NCBI RefSeq assembly: GCF_902806695.1
Contig: NZ_CADCXN010000001.1
Coordinates: 157,923-221,922 of the forward strand
Direction of reading: 5' to 3'
Origin: Candidatus Methylobacter favarea
Lineage (GTDB): Bacteria > Pseudomonadota > Gammaproteobacteria > Methylococcales > Methylomonadaceae
DNA: 64,000 nucleotides
Both the position numbers and the translations under genes were made by a program. Below, one piece after another: positions 1-8,132 of the stretch; position 1 is the stretch's first letter, and every line of letters starts with the position of its first letter. The notes beneath the pieces were generated by a model. The model saw only the letters and a list, made by a program, of their open reading frames with translations, searched no databases and had not been told where the DNA came from.

Positions 1-153
1 CTCGGTTAAAGAAATTTTGGCCTGGCTGAAAAGCGTTAACTCTTTGGCTTCCTTTTCCTTTGACTCGCCTGCTTGCGCCGCGTTAACGGCGGCGCCTGTC
101 ATGACTGCCGCCGCCAGCATCGCTGTCAGGATTTTGTTGGCTTTATTATGCAT
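1..153 (-). CDS. Secreted small protein, N-terminal part only (possible PepSY protein)
   Basis: Only the first 51 codons lie in the window; the gene runs off the left edge. The ATG at 153 follows a good ribosome site (GAGGAAAGAC on the minus strand). The product starts with a basic N-terminus, a hydrophobic alanine-rich segment (about residues 8-24) and an AQA-G cleavage site near residue 28, so it is exported to the periplasm. The mature start is rich in Lys and Glu and continues as LTLFSQAKISLTE. That resembles the opening of PepSY-domain periplasmic proteins, but this is a guess from a short stretch. The export signal is clear; the function is not established. Confidence 0.6.
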   Translation of the reverse strand, partial: MHNKANKILTAMLAAAVMTGAAVNAAQAGESKEKEAKELTLFSQAKISLTE

Positions 154-375
154 TGTCTTTCCTCTTTCATATCAGGCGGAATTGCCTGATTTCAGAAATA
201 GAATAAGCCCGAATACATTGCCGGAAGCCTTCCGGAACTATACCATTTTGTAATGTTTGGCCGTTGACCGGCAAATCATTGAAAATCCGCATCCATAGCC
301 ATTAAAGCCGCCGGCATGGCCGGCAAAAAATCGATGAGGCACAAGTAAAAGTCCGTAAATCAAGCATTGAGCCTG

Positions 376-1167
376 TCAATGCTTGTCAATTATTTCCTCT
401 TTCAATACATCAAAGGGATTGAAGGCAATAGCCAGACTGAGTTTCAGGTTGATAATGCAGGCGGCGGTGGTGCCGGTAAAAATGCAGATCATGATGGCGA
501 TCTGGTATTTTACCGCCAGCCAGGGTTCGCTGCCGCCCAGGATTTGTCCGGTCATCATGCCGGGCAGCGATACCAGACCCATGGTCGCCATGCCGGCGAT
601 AGTCGGATTGATTGCGGCCTTGACGGCCAGGCGAAAATAGGGCCGCACGGCTTCCCAGCGCGACGCGCCTAATAATAAAAAGGTTACATACTCGTTTTCG
701 CTCTTGCGCAAGGCTGAATAGAAGCGCTCCAAAGCGATGACGTTGCCTTGCAGACAGTTGCCGAGAATCATGCCCGCCAACGGCACGAGGTAACGGGCAT
801 CATAAAAGTGCGCCGGCTGGATAACCAGGATCACCAGATAGGCGGTGGTGAACAGTATGCTTGAAGCAATGGCCGTAAAAGTGGCCAGAAAAAAATAACG
901 CGCTTTAAGCCCGGCGCGCTGCAGGATGCTCCAGTCGGCGACCAGCAGCATCATCAATATCCACAAGCCATTAAACCAGGGGTTATTAAGGTGGAACAAC
1001 ATTTTCAGATAGATGCCTACCAGCATTAACTGAATGCTCATGCGCAGGATGCTGACGGCGATGTCCCGACTCAAACGCAGACCGATCAGCCACAGCAGCA
1101 GCCAGGGCAGCACGCAGAGACCATAGAGCAGCGCCATCTGCGGCAGGGCGATGTCAAGTGTTTTCAT
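376..1167 (-). CDS. fetB: FetB/YbbM-type ABC transporter permease (UPF0014)
   Basis: This 263-residue inner-membrane protein belongs to the UPF0014 (FetB) permease family. It has about six or seven hydrophobic segments and the family-typical run LVPLAGMILGN near residue 130, followed by MATMGLVSLPGMMTGQILGG near residue 190. In E. coli FetAB is linked to iron export and oxidative-stress resistance; transfer of that role is by family only. It is the downstream gene of a two-gene operon: its ATG overlaps the stop codon of the ATPase gene by four bases (ATGA), which implies translational coupling. Length and gene order match the family. Confidence 0.88.
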   Translation of the reverse strand: MKTLDIALPQMALLYGLCVLPWLLLWLIGLRLSRDIAVSILRMSIQLMLVGIYLKMLFHLNNPWFNGLWILMMLLVADWSILQRAGLKARYFFLATFTAIASSILFTTAYLVILVIQPAHFYDARYLVPLAGMILGNCLQGNVIALERFYSALRKSENEYVTFLLLGASRWEAVRPYFRLAVKAAINPTIAGMATMGLVSLPGMMTGQILGGSEPWLAVKYQIAIMICIFTGTTAACIINLKLSLAIAFNPFDVLKEEIIDKH

Positions 1168-1814
1168 GTCACATCCTGAATTAACCGGCCCTCTTCCAGC
1201 TTAATAACCCTGTTGCAGCGGCTTATCCAATCGGGATCATGCGCCACCGACAGAACGGTCAGGCCGGGATCGGAAAAAACCTCGAAGACGGCCTGTTTGC
1301 TTGCTTCATCCAGCGCACTGGTAACCTCGTCCAGCAGATACAGGTTTTTTCCCAACAGCAGGCCCCGAGCCAGCGCAATGCGTTGTTTCTCGCCGACGGA
1401 AATATGATTGCTCGCCTGCTTTAAAATATCGGCCGGCAACTGCAGCCGCTGCAATGCTTCAATCAATTGAGCTTCCGCAGGCTGCCGGCCCCGATGCGCT
1501 TTAAACTGAAAAGGCAGCAGCAGTGCTTCCCGCACGCTGTCAGCGCCCAGCACGGGCTCCTGGCCAATATAAGCGGTGCAGCTTCGAATGGCCTGAACGG
1601 ATAGGTAATCCAGCGGTTTTCCCCGAAAATAAACCATGCCCCGGCTTAGGGCGTGAAGACCTAACAGCGTCCTCAGAATGCTGCTTTTACCTGAACCGGA
1701 TTTGCCGCATAAAACAGCTTTTTCACCGGGGAAGAGCTCAAAGCTGATGTCAGATAGAATTGTTTTTTCATGGGCATTGACCGAGACATGTTCGAATCGA
1801 ATGATAGGGGTCAT
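1164..1814 (-). CDS. fetA: FetA/YbbL-type ABC transporter ATP-binding protein
   Basis: A 216-residue ABC ATPase that should energise the FetB permease. The Walker A motif GKSGSGKS is at residues 37-44, and Walker B with the catalytic glutamate is LYLLDEVTSALD. The signature motif reads SVGEKQR rather than canonical LSGGQ, a divergence seen in FetA-like proteins. An H-loop histidine is visible in VLSVAHDPDW. The gene overlaps fetB by four bases. The ribosome site ahead of the ATG is weak, so an internal start is possible, but this start preserves the first beta-strands of the domain (IIRFEHVSV). Confidence 0.88.
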   Translation of the reverse strand: MTPIIRFEHVSVNAHEKTILSDISFELFPGEKAVLCGKSGSGKSSILRTLLGLHALSRGMVYFRGKPLDYLSVQAIRSCTAYIGQEPVLGADSVREALLLPFQFKAHRGRQPAEAQLIEALQRLQLPADILKQASNHISVGEKQRIALARGLLLGKNLYLLDEVTSALDEASKQAVFEVFSDPGLTVLSVAHDPDWISRCNRVIKLEEGRLIQDVT

Positions 1815-2009
1815 TAGGGTAAGACGGGTATTAATTTGAATTCGCCATTAAAAAAATGAAGTTGGCGATTATTAATACCTAACACGCCGTAAATGTAAAG
1901 CCAGCTTACCCCCATTATTATTTTCCTGTAAATCTTTAGGGAACCTCTGAACATTGCGCTAGTCCCAATTGTCAAGTTCAAACTTTGCATGAGGAGACAT
2001 TTAAAGAAT

Positions 2010-2792
2010 ATGGCCACTACATTACTTACGCCGAAAGCCGAACTCGTCGCCAAGGCGCATCAGCAAATGCAGCACGAACTGTCTGATACTCTGTGGAGCA
2101 TGACCGAAAAGCTGGCTCTCACCTGCCGCATCCTGTTCGATGCCGGACATGATTCCGGCCTGGCGGGACAAATCACTGCGCGTGCTGAAACGCCGGGCGC
2201 CTATTACACGCAGCAATTCGGACTGGGTTTTGACGAAATCACGCCGTCCAACCTGGTGCTTGTCGATGAAGACTTAAATGTCATCGAAGGCACGGGCATG
2301 GCTAATCCGGCCAATCGTTTTCATAGCTGGGTCTATCGCGCACGCCCCGACGTGAACTGCATTATTCATACCCATCCGCTGTATATTGCCGCCCTGTCGA
2401 TGCTGGAGACGCCACTGGTAGTATCGCATATGGACATGTGCCCCCTGTTCGACGATTGCGCCTTTTTAAAGGACTGGCCGGGCATACCGGTCGGCAATGA
2501 GGAAGGTGAAATCATCTCGACAGCGCTGGGCGGCAAGCGGGCGGTTTTACTGTCCCATCATGGCCAATTGGTAGCGGGCAGCACCATTGAAGAGGCCTGC
2601 GTGCTGGCCGTGCTGTTCGAGCGCGCCGCGAAGATGCAGCTGATTGCAATGGCCGTCGGCGAAATCAGGCCCATACCGCAGGCCTTGGGCTGCGAGGCCC
2701 ATGACTGGATATCCACGGCGAAGCGCAGCCAGACGTCATTTGCCTATTATGCCCGCCGCGCCTTGCGAAGCCATCCCGATTGTCTGGCTTGA
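2010..2792 (+). CDS. Class II aldolase/adducin family protein
   Basis: A 260-residue cytosolic aldolase-type enzyme of the class II aldolase/adducin fold (the family of fuculose-1-phosphate aldolase and ribulose-5-phosphate 4-epimerase). Zinc-ligand motifs are visible: HTHP (His120, His122) and SHHG (His183 or His184). An upstream in-frame ATG exists at 1989, but GAGGAGA at 1991-1997 lies inside that extension and is placed to serve the ATG at 2010, so the shorter start is preferred. It sits 75 bp upstream of a DapA-family gene in the same direction; the two probably act on a shared small hydroxy- or keto-acid. The substrate cannot be read from sequence. Confidence 0.82.
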   Translation: MATTLLTPKAELVAKAHQQMQHELSDTLWSMTEKLALTCRILFDAGHDSGLAGQITARAETPGAYYTQQFGLGFDEITPSNLVLVDEDLNVIEGTGMANPANRFHSWVYRARPDVNCIIHTHPLYIAALSMLETPLVVSHMDMCPLFDDCAFLKDWPGIPVGNEEGEIISTALGGKRAVLLSHHGQLVAGSTIEEACVLAVLFERAAKMQLIAMAVGEIRPIPQALGCEAHDWISTAKRSQTSFAYYARRALRSHPDCLA

Positions 2793-2867
2793 TTATCCCG
2801 ATAAGCAGTAAAACAGGAACTCATTTTTATCCAGGTCGTTATTTCATCCAACAGAAGGACTTACAGT

Positions 2868-3758
2868 ATGTCAAATCATCTTTTTAAAGGCATTATCTCC
2901 TACCCCATTACTCCTTTTAACGCCGAAGACGGCGGAGTTGATATTAAAACCCTGGGGCGCCTGATTGATCGTCTCATTGAAGACGGCTCGCATGCTATCG
3001 CGCCTCTGGGCAGCACCGGCGAGAGTGCCTATCTGAATGTTGACGAATGGTACGAAGTAGCGGAAGCTTCCGTAGCACAGGTCGCCAAGCGGGTGCCGGT
3101 GGTAGTCGGGATATCTGATCTTACTACCCAGAATGCCGTGCGCCGGGCAAAATTTGCCGAGACGGTAGGCGCCGACGCCGTCATGGTTTTACCTATTTCC
3201 TACTGGAAGCTCAGCGAGCGGGAAATCTTCCGGCATTACGCTGCAATCTGCGAAGCCATCAGTATTCCGGTCATGGTTTACAATAACCCGGCCACCAGCG
3301 GCATTGATATGACGCCGGAGTTAATCGTGCGCATGGTTAAGGAAATTGACAATGTCACCATGGTAAAGGAAAGCTCCGGGGACATTCAACGCATGCACCG
3401 GCTATTTCACCTTTCGAATGGAGAGATCCCCTTTTATAACGGCAGCAATCCCCTGGCGCTGGAAGCTTTCGCCGCTGGCGCGACCGGCTGGTGCACCGCC
3501 GCTCCCAACCTGATCCCCGAATGGACGCTGCGGCTGTATGAGGCATCCGAAGCCGGCGATTTAAAGCAGGCGCGCGAAGTGTTCTACAAACAGCTTCCGC
3601 TGCTGCAATTCATTCTTAAAGGCGGGCTGCCCACGACCATCAAGGCAGGCTTGAAACTGCAGGGATTTGAAGCAGGCGCTCCACGCAAGCCTTTGCTTCC
3701 TCTGGATAGCGCCGGCCAGAATGAGCTGGCTGCAATGCTTAAACAATTGCATGACTGA
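2868..3758 (+). CDS. Dihydrodipicolinate synthase/N-acetylneuraminate lyase family protein
   Basis: A 296-residue Schiff-base aldolase of the DapA/NanA superfamily. The active-site parts are present: GSTGE at residues 48-52 (pyruvate carboxylate binding), Tyr138 in YNNPATSG, and the Schiff-base lysine Lys167 in MVKESSGD. The family contains DHDPS, NAL, KDG aldolase and others. Pairing with a class II aldolase rather than lysine genes suggests a catabolic lyase and not the housekeeping dapA; this is inference. Length is normal for the family. The start ATG follows an AGAAGGACTTACAGT leader with a usable ribosome site. Confidence 0.85.
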   Translation: MSNHLFKGIISYPITPFNAEDGGVDIKTLGRLIDRLIEDGSHAIAPLGSTGESAYLNVDEWYEVAEASVAQVAKRVPVVVGISDLTTQNAVRRAKFAETVGADAVMVLPISYWKLSEREIFRHYAAICEAISIPVMVYNNPATSGIDMTPELIVRMVKEIDNVTMVKESSGDIQRMHRLFHLSNGEIPFYNGSNPLALEAFAAGATGWCTAAPNLIPEWTLRLYEASEAGDLKQAREVFYKQLPLLQFILKGGLPTTIKAGLKLQGFEAGAPRKPLLPLDSAGQNELAAMLKQLHD

Positions 3759-4075
3759 TGGTTACGCAGGGCCTCAGTAGCAGCGCCGGCATACGGCAGG
3801 GAGTCAGCTTTGGCTCTCCTGCCTGCCCGACGCCCGTTAGGTAAAGGCAAATCTGCCCGAGGCGCAGTAAGACCGGTATTCAATATAACCGGCTGTATTA
3901 ACGCAATTAACGCAAGCCGGCAGGCTCTTTACGGTGCTCATCATCTCCCGGCGAATTATTCTGGCACTCCCTGCCGGAACGATACAATCATATTTACGGC
4001 AGTGATAAATCCAGTCAGAGACTTCGGAAATCACCACTGTTTCGATTACAGCTTACAGGCTGAGCATTAATCAGC
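3759..4075. other. Intergenic region with two hairpins
   Basis: No convincing gene lies here; the open frames on both strands lack ribosome sites and protein-like composition. It holds an imperfect GC-rich hairpin at about 3796-3824 (GGCAGGGAG ... CTCTCCTGCC) with no T-tract. At the right end is a long hairpin that overlaps the stop of the DUF502 gene, listed separately as a terminator. Confidence 0.5.
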
Positions 4076-4090
4076 TCAACCTGTAATTTT
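4053..4090 (+). terminator. Rho-independent terminator-like hairpin
   Basis: A 13-bp stem with one mismatch (TTACAGGCTGAGC at 4053-4065 and GCTCAACCTGTAA at 4074-4086) closes an 8-nt loop and is followed by TTTT on the plus strand. It lies between the rightward DapA-family gene and the leftward DUF502 gene and includes the DUF502 stop codon. It fits termination of rightward transcription; the minus-strand side lacks a T-run. Confidence 0.6.
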
Positions 4091-4681
4091 CTCACCATTA
4101 GCAGTGCCTATAACCCCTGCCGTTGCGATAAATCGCAGAGCATCCTCAACAGTCATATCTATTTCCACTACATTTTCCCGGGACACAATGACTGTATTTC
4201 CACCCATTTGATAACTGAATGGCAGAAATACGGCAACTTGGTCTTTAGCGATAAAATTTGAAAACTCTTCAGAATCTGAAACAGTAATAAAGCCTATCTG
4301 CAGACCATTGCCATCCGGTACCTTGAGTAAAACCACCTGTTTAAATTTTCCTTTCTGCTGGCCGGAGAACAGCGAAATAAAATCGCGTATTGCTGTGTAT
4401 ATGGTTTTAACAACGGGAATCTGGACTACCAGTTGTTCAAAGTTATTGAACCACTTGCGGAAAGTTTGAGACTCCAGGAAGCCTCCGAAAAAAAACACTA
4501 CCACCAGACCTAAAACAAAGCCCAGGCCTTTTATATACCAACTGTCGGGAAAGAAGAACTTGAAGATATTTCCCAGCGCCAATTCGGCAGTGCCGGCCAG
4601 CCAGAAGAGCAGATAGAGCGTGAGGGTAATCGGGATAATAGCAATTAACCCTTTAAGGAAGGTCTTACTGACCGGTTTCAT
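4076..4681 (-). CDS. DUF502 family inner-membrane protein
   Basis: A DUF502 protein with two N-terminal membrane helices (about residues 8-35 and 50-72) and a soluble C-terminal domain ending in DALRFIATAGVI. Family members are conserved membrane proteins of unknown function. The open frame extends upstream through an ATG at 4708 to a TTG at 4729. The ATG at 4681 (MKPVSKTFLKG, giving 201 residues) matches the usual DUF502 beginning, with basic residues directly before the first helix. The choice of start is uncertain because no candidate has a strong ribosome site. Confidence 0.78.
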   Translation of the reverse strand: MKPVSKTFLKGLIAIIPITLTLYLLFWLAGTAELALGNIFKFFFPDSWYIKGLGFVLGLVVVFFFGGFLESQTFRKWFNNFEQLVVQIPVVKTIYTAIRDFISLFSGQQKGKFKQVVLLKVPDGNGLQIGFITVSDSEEFSNFIAKDQVAVFLPFSYQMGGNTVIVSRENVVEIDMTVEDALRFIATAGVIGTANGEKITG

Positions 4682-4948
4682 TTCCAATTTCCAGTTATTA
4701 TTATTCATAAGCGGTAATAATTTTTCCAAATAAAAGGGTAATGTTTCTTATTAACAGATTTAAGCCGTAGAGATTTCATCTCCAGTGAGCGCCTTATTAA
4801 ATCTTCAGCCTGCGCACAACAATTAAAATCCTATCGATACCCTGCCCCGAGCATCGACAATAATGCGGCGCCCATAGCCGCAGCGCCTACCTTTCACAAA
4901 ATAAGCCTTTATCCGCATTGGCTGTGAACCAGGGCGAAAATAGTTCGC

Positions 4949-5191
4949 CTACAGAAAAGGCGGCGGTGCTATTTCCCAATCCCGCATTGCCTGTTCTCCG
5001 GGACGATCAATTTTAATTTTGCCGCTCTCGGTCGAGATTACCCAGCTTACCGGGATATAGTGGTACTGACCGGTCTGATCTTTCTTCAGCCGGATAAAAC
5101 TGCCTCCCTCGGCCTGGTCGACAGTGGCAAATTGTCCGCCCTGGGAGCAAACGACGGGCATGCCAGGTTTAATCTGGTCAGTAGTAATCAT
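4949..5191 (-). CDS. DUF2171 family small protein
   Basis: An 80-residue cytosolic protein. The pattern IKPGMPVVCSQGG...VD....SFIRLKKDQTGQYHYIPVSWV matches the DUF2171 family, small barrel-like proteins related to PRC-barrel sequences and often found in stress-responsive contexts. The start ATG at 5191 has AGGAGAAAAGCT upstream on the minus strand, a good ribosome site. It appears monocistronic. The function is unknown. Confidence 0.72.
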   Translation of the reverse strand: MITTDQIKPGMPVVCSQGGQFATVDQAEGGSFIRLKKDQTGQYHYIPVSWVISTESGKIKIDRPGEQAMRDWEIAPPPFL

Positions 5192-5695
5192 AGCTTTTCT
5201 CCTGTCCGCTCAGTGTCTGAACGTGTTGGATTTATATTCTTTTGGCAATAATTCAGGCAAAATTAACATGCCCTGTAGATTATGCAAACCTAACCGGCTT
5301 ACTCGAGTTATTGTTAATAATGAGAGAGACACTGCCGGCCTCGTTAATCCTGTTTAAAAATTAATCTCTTTTACGCAGTTATCACGATCAGGTCTGTGCC
5401 ACTTCCAACATACAAAATAACTCATAAGCATCGGTTGCCTTACATTTTATCCCGGCTTTTCCCGCAAGGGAAATTAATTCAACTCTACTCCAGGACAAGC
5501 TTGTCAGACTTTTAAAAATCGGAATTCTGGATGAATGGGCTAAAACAGATTGCAGGCGCCAGGATTAGAACAGAGCCTCAGTCCGGTGGAAAGGCGCTTT
5601 CAGCCCCGACATTGCCGAGGGTTATGAAAATGACAGAACTTCACTCTGATCATTAACGATCAGTGACATTTAAAGCTTTATAATTTCCGTTGTTT
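5192..5695. other. Intergenic region, no gene recognised
   Basis: About 500 bp without a credible coding region. A short palindrome (CTGATC, 6-nt loop, GATCAG) is at 5646-5663. The right end runs into a transposase remnant, so part of this stretch may be decayed mobile DNA. Confidence 0.5.
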
Positions 5696-5789
5696 ATTCA
5701 GCCAGGCCGGCCTCGCAAACGAAGGTTTTAGGGCGCGGAATGCCGCTGTTCTTACCCACTCGAAGTGGTGTAGAATCGATGAAGGCAAT
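5696..5789 (-). mobile_element. IS982-like transposase fragment
   Basis: On the minus strand one frame reads IAFIDSTPLRVGKNSGIPRP and continues KTFVCEAGLAE. The FIDSTPL segment matches the first catalytic aspartate region of IS982/IS4-superfamily DDE transposases. The fragment is only about 30 codons and no other part of the gene is evident on either side. It is a dead remnant, and assignment to IS982 rests on this short motif. Confidence 0.45.
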
Positions 5790-5927
5790 CCTTTTTGGAG
5801 TTTAGCAAAGGCTTAGGCGGCGGCGGTGGCCGCACGATGACGCCGAGAGCATTTTTTGATTTACTTACCAATGCCCGTTAAAATTTTTACTATTATCCTC
5901 TTAATCATTGATTTATGGAGATAAACA

Positions 5928-6401
5928 ATGAGCAATCAATCAACTACCGAGTACCTGTCAGCCCACGAGTTTTTCTCAGGATTCAGCGATGACGTTTTCA
6001 AATTCCTGTGCGAGTCCTCAAGCATGCACGAGATCAAAAAGGGGCAGATACTGTTTCAACAGGGCGAAAGCGCGGACAAGTTCTATGTGGTTCGCAAAGG
6101 GCGCATTTCCGTACAAATACCGGCGATACTAGGCCCGCCCCTGGAAATCCAGACTCTGGGCAAGAACCAGGTATTGGGCTGGTCCTGGCTGATATCACCC
6201 TACAAATGGAATTTTCAAGCCAGGGCCGAAGAAGATTCGGAACTGCTCATGTTTGACGGGAGCGCCATACTGGCGCGATGCGAACAGGAGCCGAAATTCG
6301 GCTACATGCTGTTAAAGAAATTTGCAGCATTGATGTCAATGCGTCTTGATGAAGCACGTCGTAAGATGATGGATGAATGGAACCCGGCCGGGTTTGCTTA
6401 G
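5928..6401 (+). CDS. Cyclic nucleotide-binding domain protein without output domain
   Basis: A 157-residue protein made almost entirely of a CRP-like cyclic nucleotide-binding domain (about residues 12-130): FSGFSDDVFKFLCESSSMHEIKKGQILFQQGE is the typical first half. The phosphate-binding cassette is altered, with LGWSWLISPYKWNFQARAEEDSEL in place of GE..L....R.A. There is no C-terminal helix-turn-helix, so it is not itself a transcription factor. It may be a stand-alone sensor or one that no longer binds nucleotide. The start is secure: GGAGATAAACA precedes the ATG. It is flanked by IS remnants on both sides, so it may have arrived with mobile DNA or survived between insertions. Confidence 0.8.
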   Translation: MSNQSTTEYLSAHEFFSGFSDDVFKFLCESSSMHEIKKGQILFQQGESADKFYVVRKGRISVQIPAILGPPLEIQTLGKNQVLGWSWLISPYKWNFQARAEEDSELLMFDGSAILARCEQEPKFGYMLLKKFAALMSMRLDEARRKMMDEWNPAGFA

Positions 6402-7090
6402 GAAGTATTCATACACAGCCAGAAGCCCTAGACACAAGGCTGAGCATCGTCTGTCAGTTGCTGCCTTGGCATGCGGCGAAACTGCTTCAATTTCAGAAAG
6501 AAGCGTTTTAAAAAGAAGCGGGACGTGCAACGCTTCGTATGAAAGGCGGGTCACCCTTCAAAAGGATGAGCAGTTCGAAATGAAGTGTCATGACATTAAC
6601 GAAACTTAACCGCCAGCGCTGACTCCTGAAGGGGCGGGTATTAGAACGGCTCTATTAATGAATTGACCGGCGTTCAAGTATTGAAGCGAGCCACACCGAT
6701 ATTACCTATGAAATCCGGACACCTCGAGGGCCAGGCGTTCAGTGATCGGCCTGTGTCTTTGGCAGCTTATTCAGCCAAATCGCCAGGGTCATAGAAAAAT
6801 CCCGTGTGCCGTCCAGATAGCGATGTATGCGTGACCTACAGGCAGGCTTTTGTAGCTTATCACCTTGTAGAAAGTCAATTACTGTAACTTTTCTATATAA
6901 TAGAAAATATGAATTGATGAATTCGGATGTGCACAGCGTAAGCAGCTATCAAAGCCAAGGCTTAGCAAAGTTTATAAGGAACGGGCTTGTATGGAACTAG
7001 CCCCTAAGGAGGTAGTATAGGTGTTGGTGATATCCTGTTTATTTAGCATATCCGGCTAATCAGTGTAAAAAGTGTTTTTGCGCGAAACCC
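6402..7090. other. Gene-poor region between IS remnants
   Basis: No intact gene is seen in about 690 bp. On the minus strand near 6755-6835 a frame reads YLDGTRDFSMTLAIWLNKLP, which could be the end of a decayed protein but is not recognised. The AT-rich palindrome at 6889-6907 is listed separately. Confidence 0.45.
6889..6907. repeat. Perfect AT-rich palindrome
   Basis: TTTTCTAT - ATA - ATAGAAAA: two perfect 8-bp arms around a 3-bp centre. It contains a TATAAT hexamer at 6896-6901 but lacks a properly spaced -35 box. It could be an operator-like site or part of a former IS end. Confidence 0.45.
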
Positions 7091-7560
7091 ATCTTGCCTG
7101 AACCGCTTCCTGTTGAACCGCTTGTTCCACCCCGTTATGATAGGGCCTATGAAGGCAAAGGAATATTCGATTTGATGATGATTTGCGAACCCAAACCGGA
7201 TTTCCGCGAACTGGACATCATCGACAGAGGCACCCGAATCGAATTCGAGCACAGAACGAAAAATGTTGCGGGCATCTACTTGATGTCTCGGTTATTTATG
7301 TCGTACTGGACAATCTCAACACCTATAAAATAGCTTTCTTGTATGAGCTTATCCAGGCGAGCTAGCGCACTGTTTGTCGGAAGACTGGAATTTCGCTGCA
7401 CCCCAGACACGGTAGTGGATTGAATAGTGCGGAAATTGAACTGGGTGGATTGTTAAAACCGCGTTTGTCGCTACGCCTTCCACACGAAGAGGAGACCCGG
7501 CTTCGTGAAATGGAGCGCACTGCTCAAACGCTTTGCAAGCGGGTGCAGGTAGAGCGTCTG
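7091..7560 (+). pseudogene. IS630-family transposase remnant, frameshifted
   Basis: Pieces of an IS630-type DDE transposase lie in different frames. Around 7094-7270: PLPVEPLVPPRYDRAYEGKG and later ...RGTRIEFEHRTKN, matching the family's P-x-R-x-x-YEY-x-R-x-G and RT-x-x-D/EFA stretches. Around 7280-7350 in another frame: VIYVVLDNLNTYKIAFLYEL, matching the highly typical LVLDNLNTH..ASLYE catalytic motif. Around 7375-7470: GRLEFRCTP, then after a further shift SGLNSAEIELGGLL, matching ...EIHYTPKHGSWLNMAEIE. At least two frameshifts and the lack of an intact start make it non-functional. The N-terminal helix-turn-helix part is missing. Confidence 0.75.
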
Positions 7561-7575
7561 ACCGAGCTTGCATAA

Positions 7576-7948
7576 AAGCTGTAGCCCAACGTCCTGATTG
7601 GCAACATATCCTGATCGACAGTACGGGTGCACATGACTACGACGGTGCCGCGGGAGCCTTGTTGCAGTTGACTCGATTCAGGGCAGGCGCTCTTCTTGGC
7701 GATAATGGTTATAACAGCGATGCCTTTGTCGAAGCCATCCGGAAACAAGGTATGCAGCCTTCAATGCACTTCTTAGCAAGTGGCTGCAGCCGTCATAGTC
7801 ATTGGTTTCTCTATAAAGAATGTCATCTGATTAACTGTACTTTCGGTAAATCAGATATTACCGGCGAATGTTCTCACGATTTGAAAAGCTCTTCAGAAAC
7901 TACATGGGCTTCATCCGTTTCGTTTCAGCTCTGATTTGGCTGCAATAA
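7576..7948 (+). pseudogene. IS5-family transposase remnant
   Basis: The plus-strand frame reads AQRPDWQHILIDSTGAHDYD (first catalytic Asp region) and GDNGYNSDAFVEAIRKQGMQ (second Asp region), then after a deletion ECHLINCTFGK. After a frameshift it reads MFSRFEKLFRNYMGFIRFVS and ALIWLQ to a stop at 7946-7948. This is the usual C-terminal order of IS5-type transposases (ECTFGKLKHYRR..SRFEKLARNY). The internal loss and frameshift show that it is dead. It sits 184 bp upstream of the exosortase-associated cluster. Confidence 0.75.
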
Positions 7949-8097
7949 AATGTCAACAGAACCTAGGCTATATCCTTGCGTTTCAAGATGACTAGCGACG
8001 GGCATTAAGCAAAAAGTAGTGTTTGCAATAGCTGTGTTAATCCCGTAAATAGACAAAAAAGGGCTTCTACAGCTTGGCATTCATCTTTATTTCGAGA

Positions 8098-8106
8098 TGA
8101 TATAAT
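8098..8106 (+). promoter_or_regulatory. Extended -10 promoter candidate
   Basis: TGATATAAT is a TGn-extended -10 element 26 bp upstream of the ATG at 8133. The only -35-like box (TTGGCA, 8074-8079) is 21 bp away, which is too far, so an extended -10 promoter is the simplest reading. Confidence 0.4.
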
Positions 8107-8132
8107 ATCAAAATTATTATTGTTGAATCATT

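Noticed and set aside
310..330. GCCGGC-ATG-GCCGGC hairpin after fetB
   Set aside because: The stem is only 6 bp. It is followed by A residues on the plus strand, and on the minus strand the T-run comes before the stem, so it does not fit a terminator in either direction.
3584..3883. 99-residue minus-strand frame across the end of the DapA-family gene
   Set aside because: It is antisense to a well-supported aldolase gene and has no ribosome site or protein-like features.
6373..6609. 78-residue frame after the cNMP-binding gene
   Set aside because: It overlaps the 3' end of the cNMP gene in another frame and shows no domain or ribosome site.
8074..8092. Sigma-54-like TTGGCAT ahead of the exosortase-associated cluster
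   Set aside because: The -12 element lacks the required GC dinucleotide at the correct spacing (TTTAT instead of TTGC). Sigma-54 control of exosortase loci is known, but this site does not qualify.
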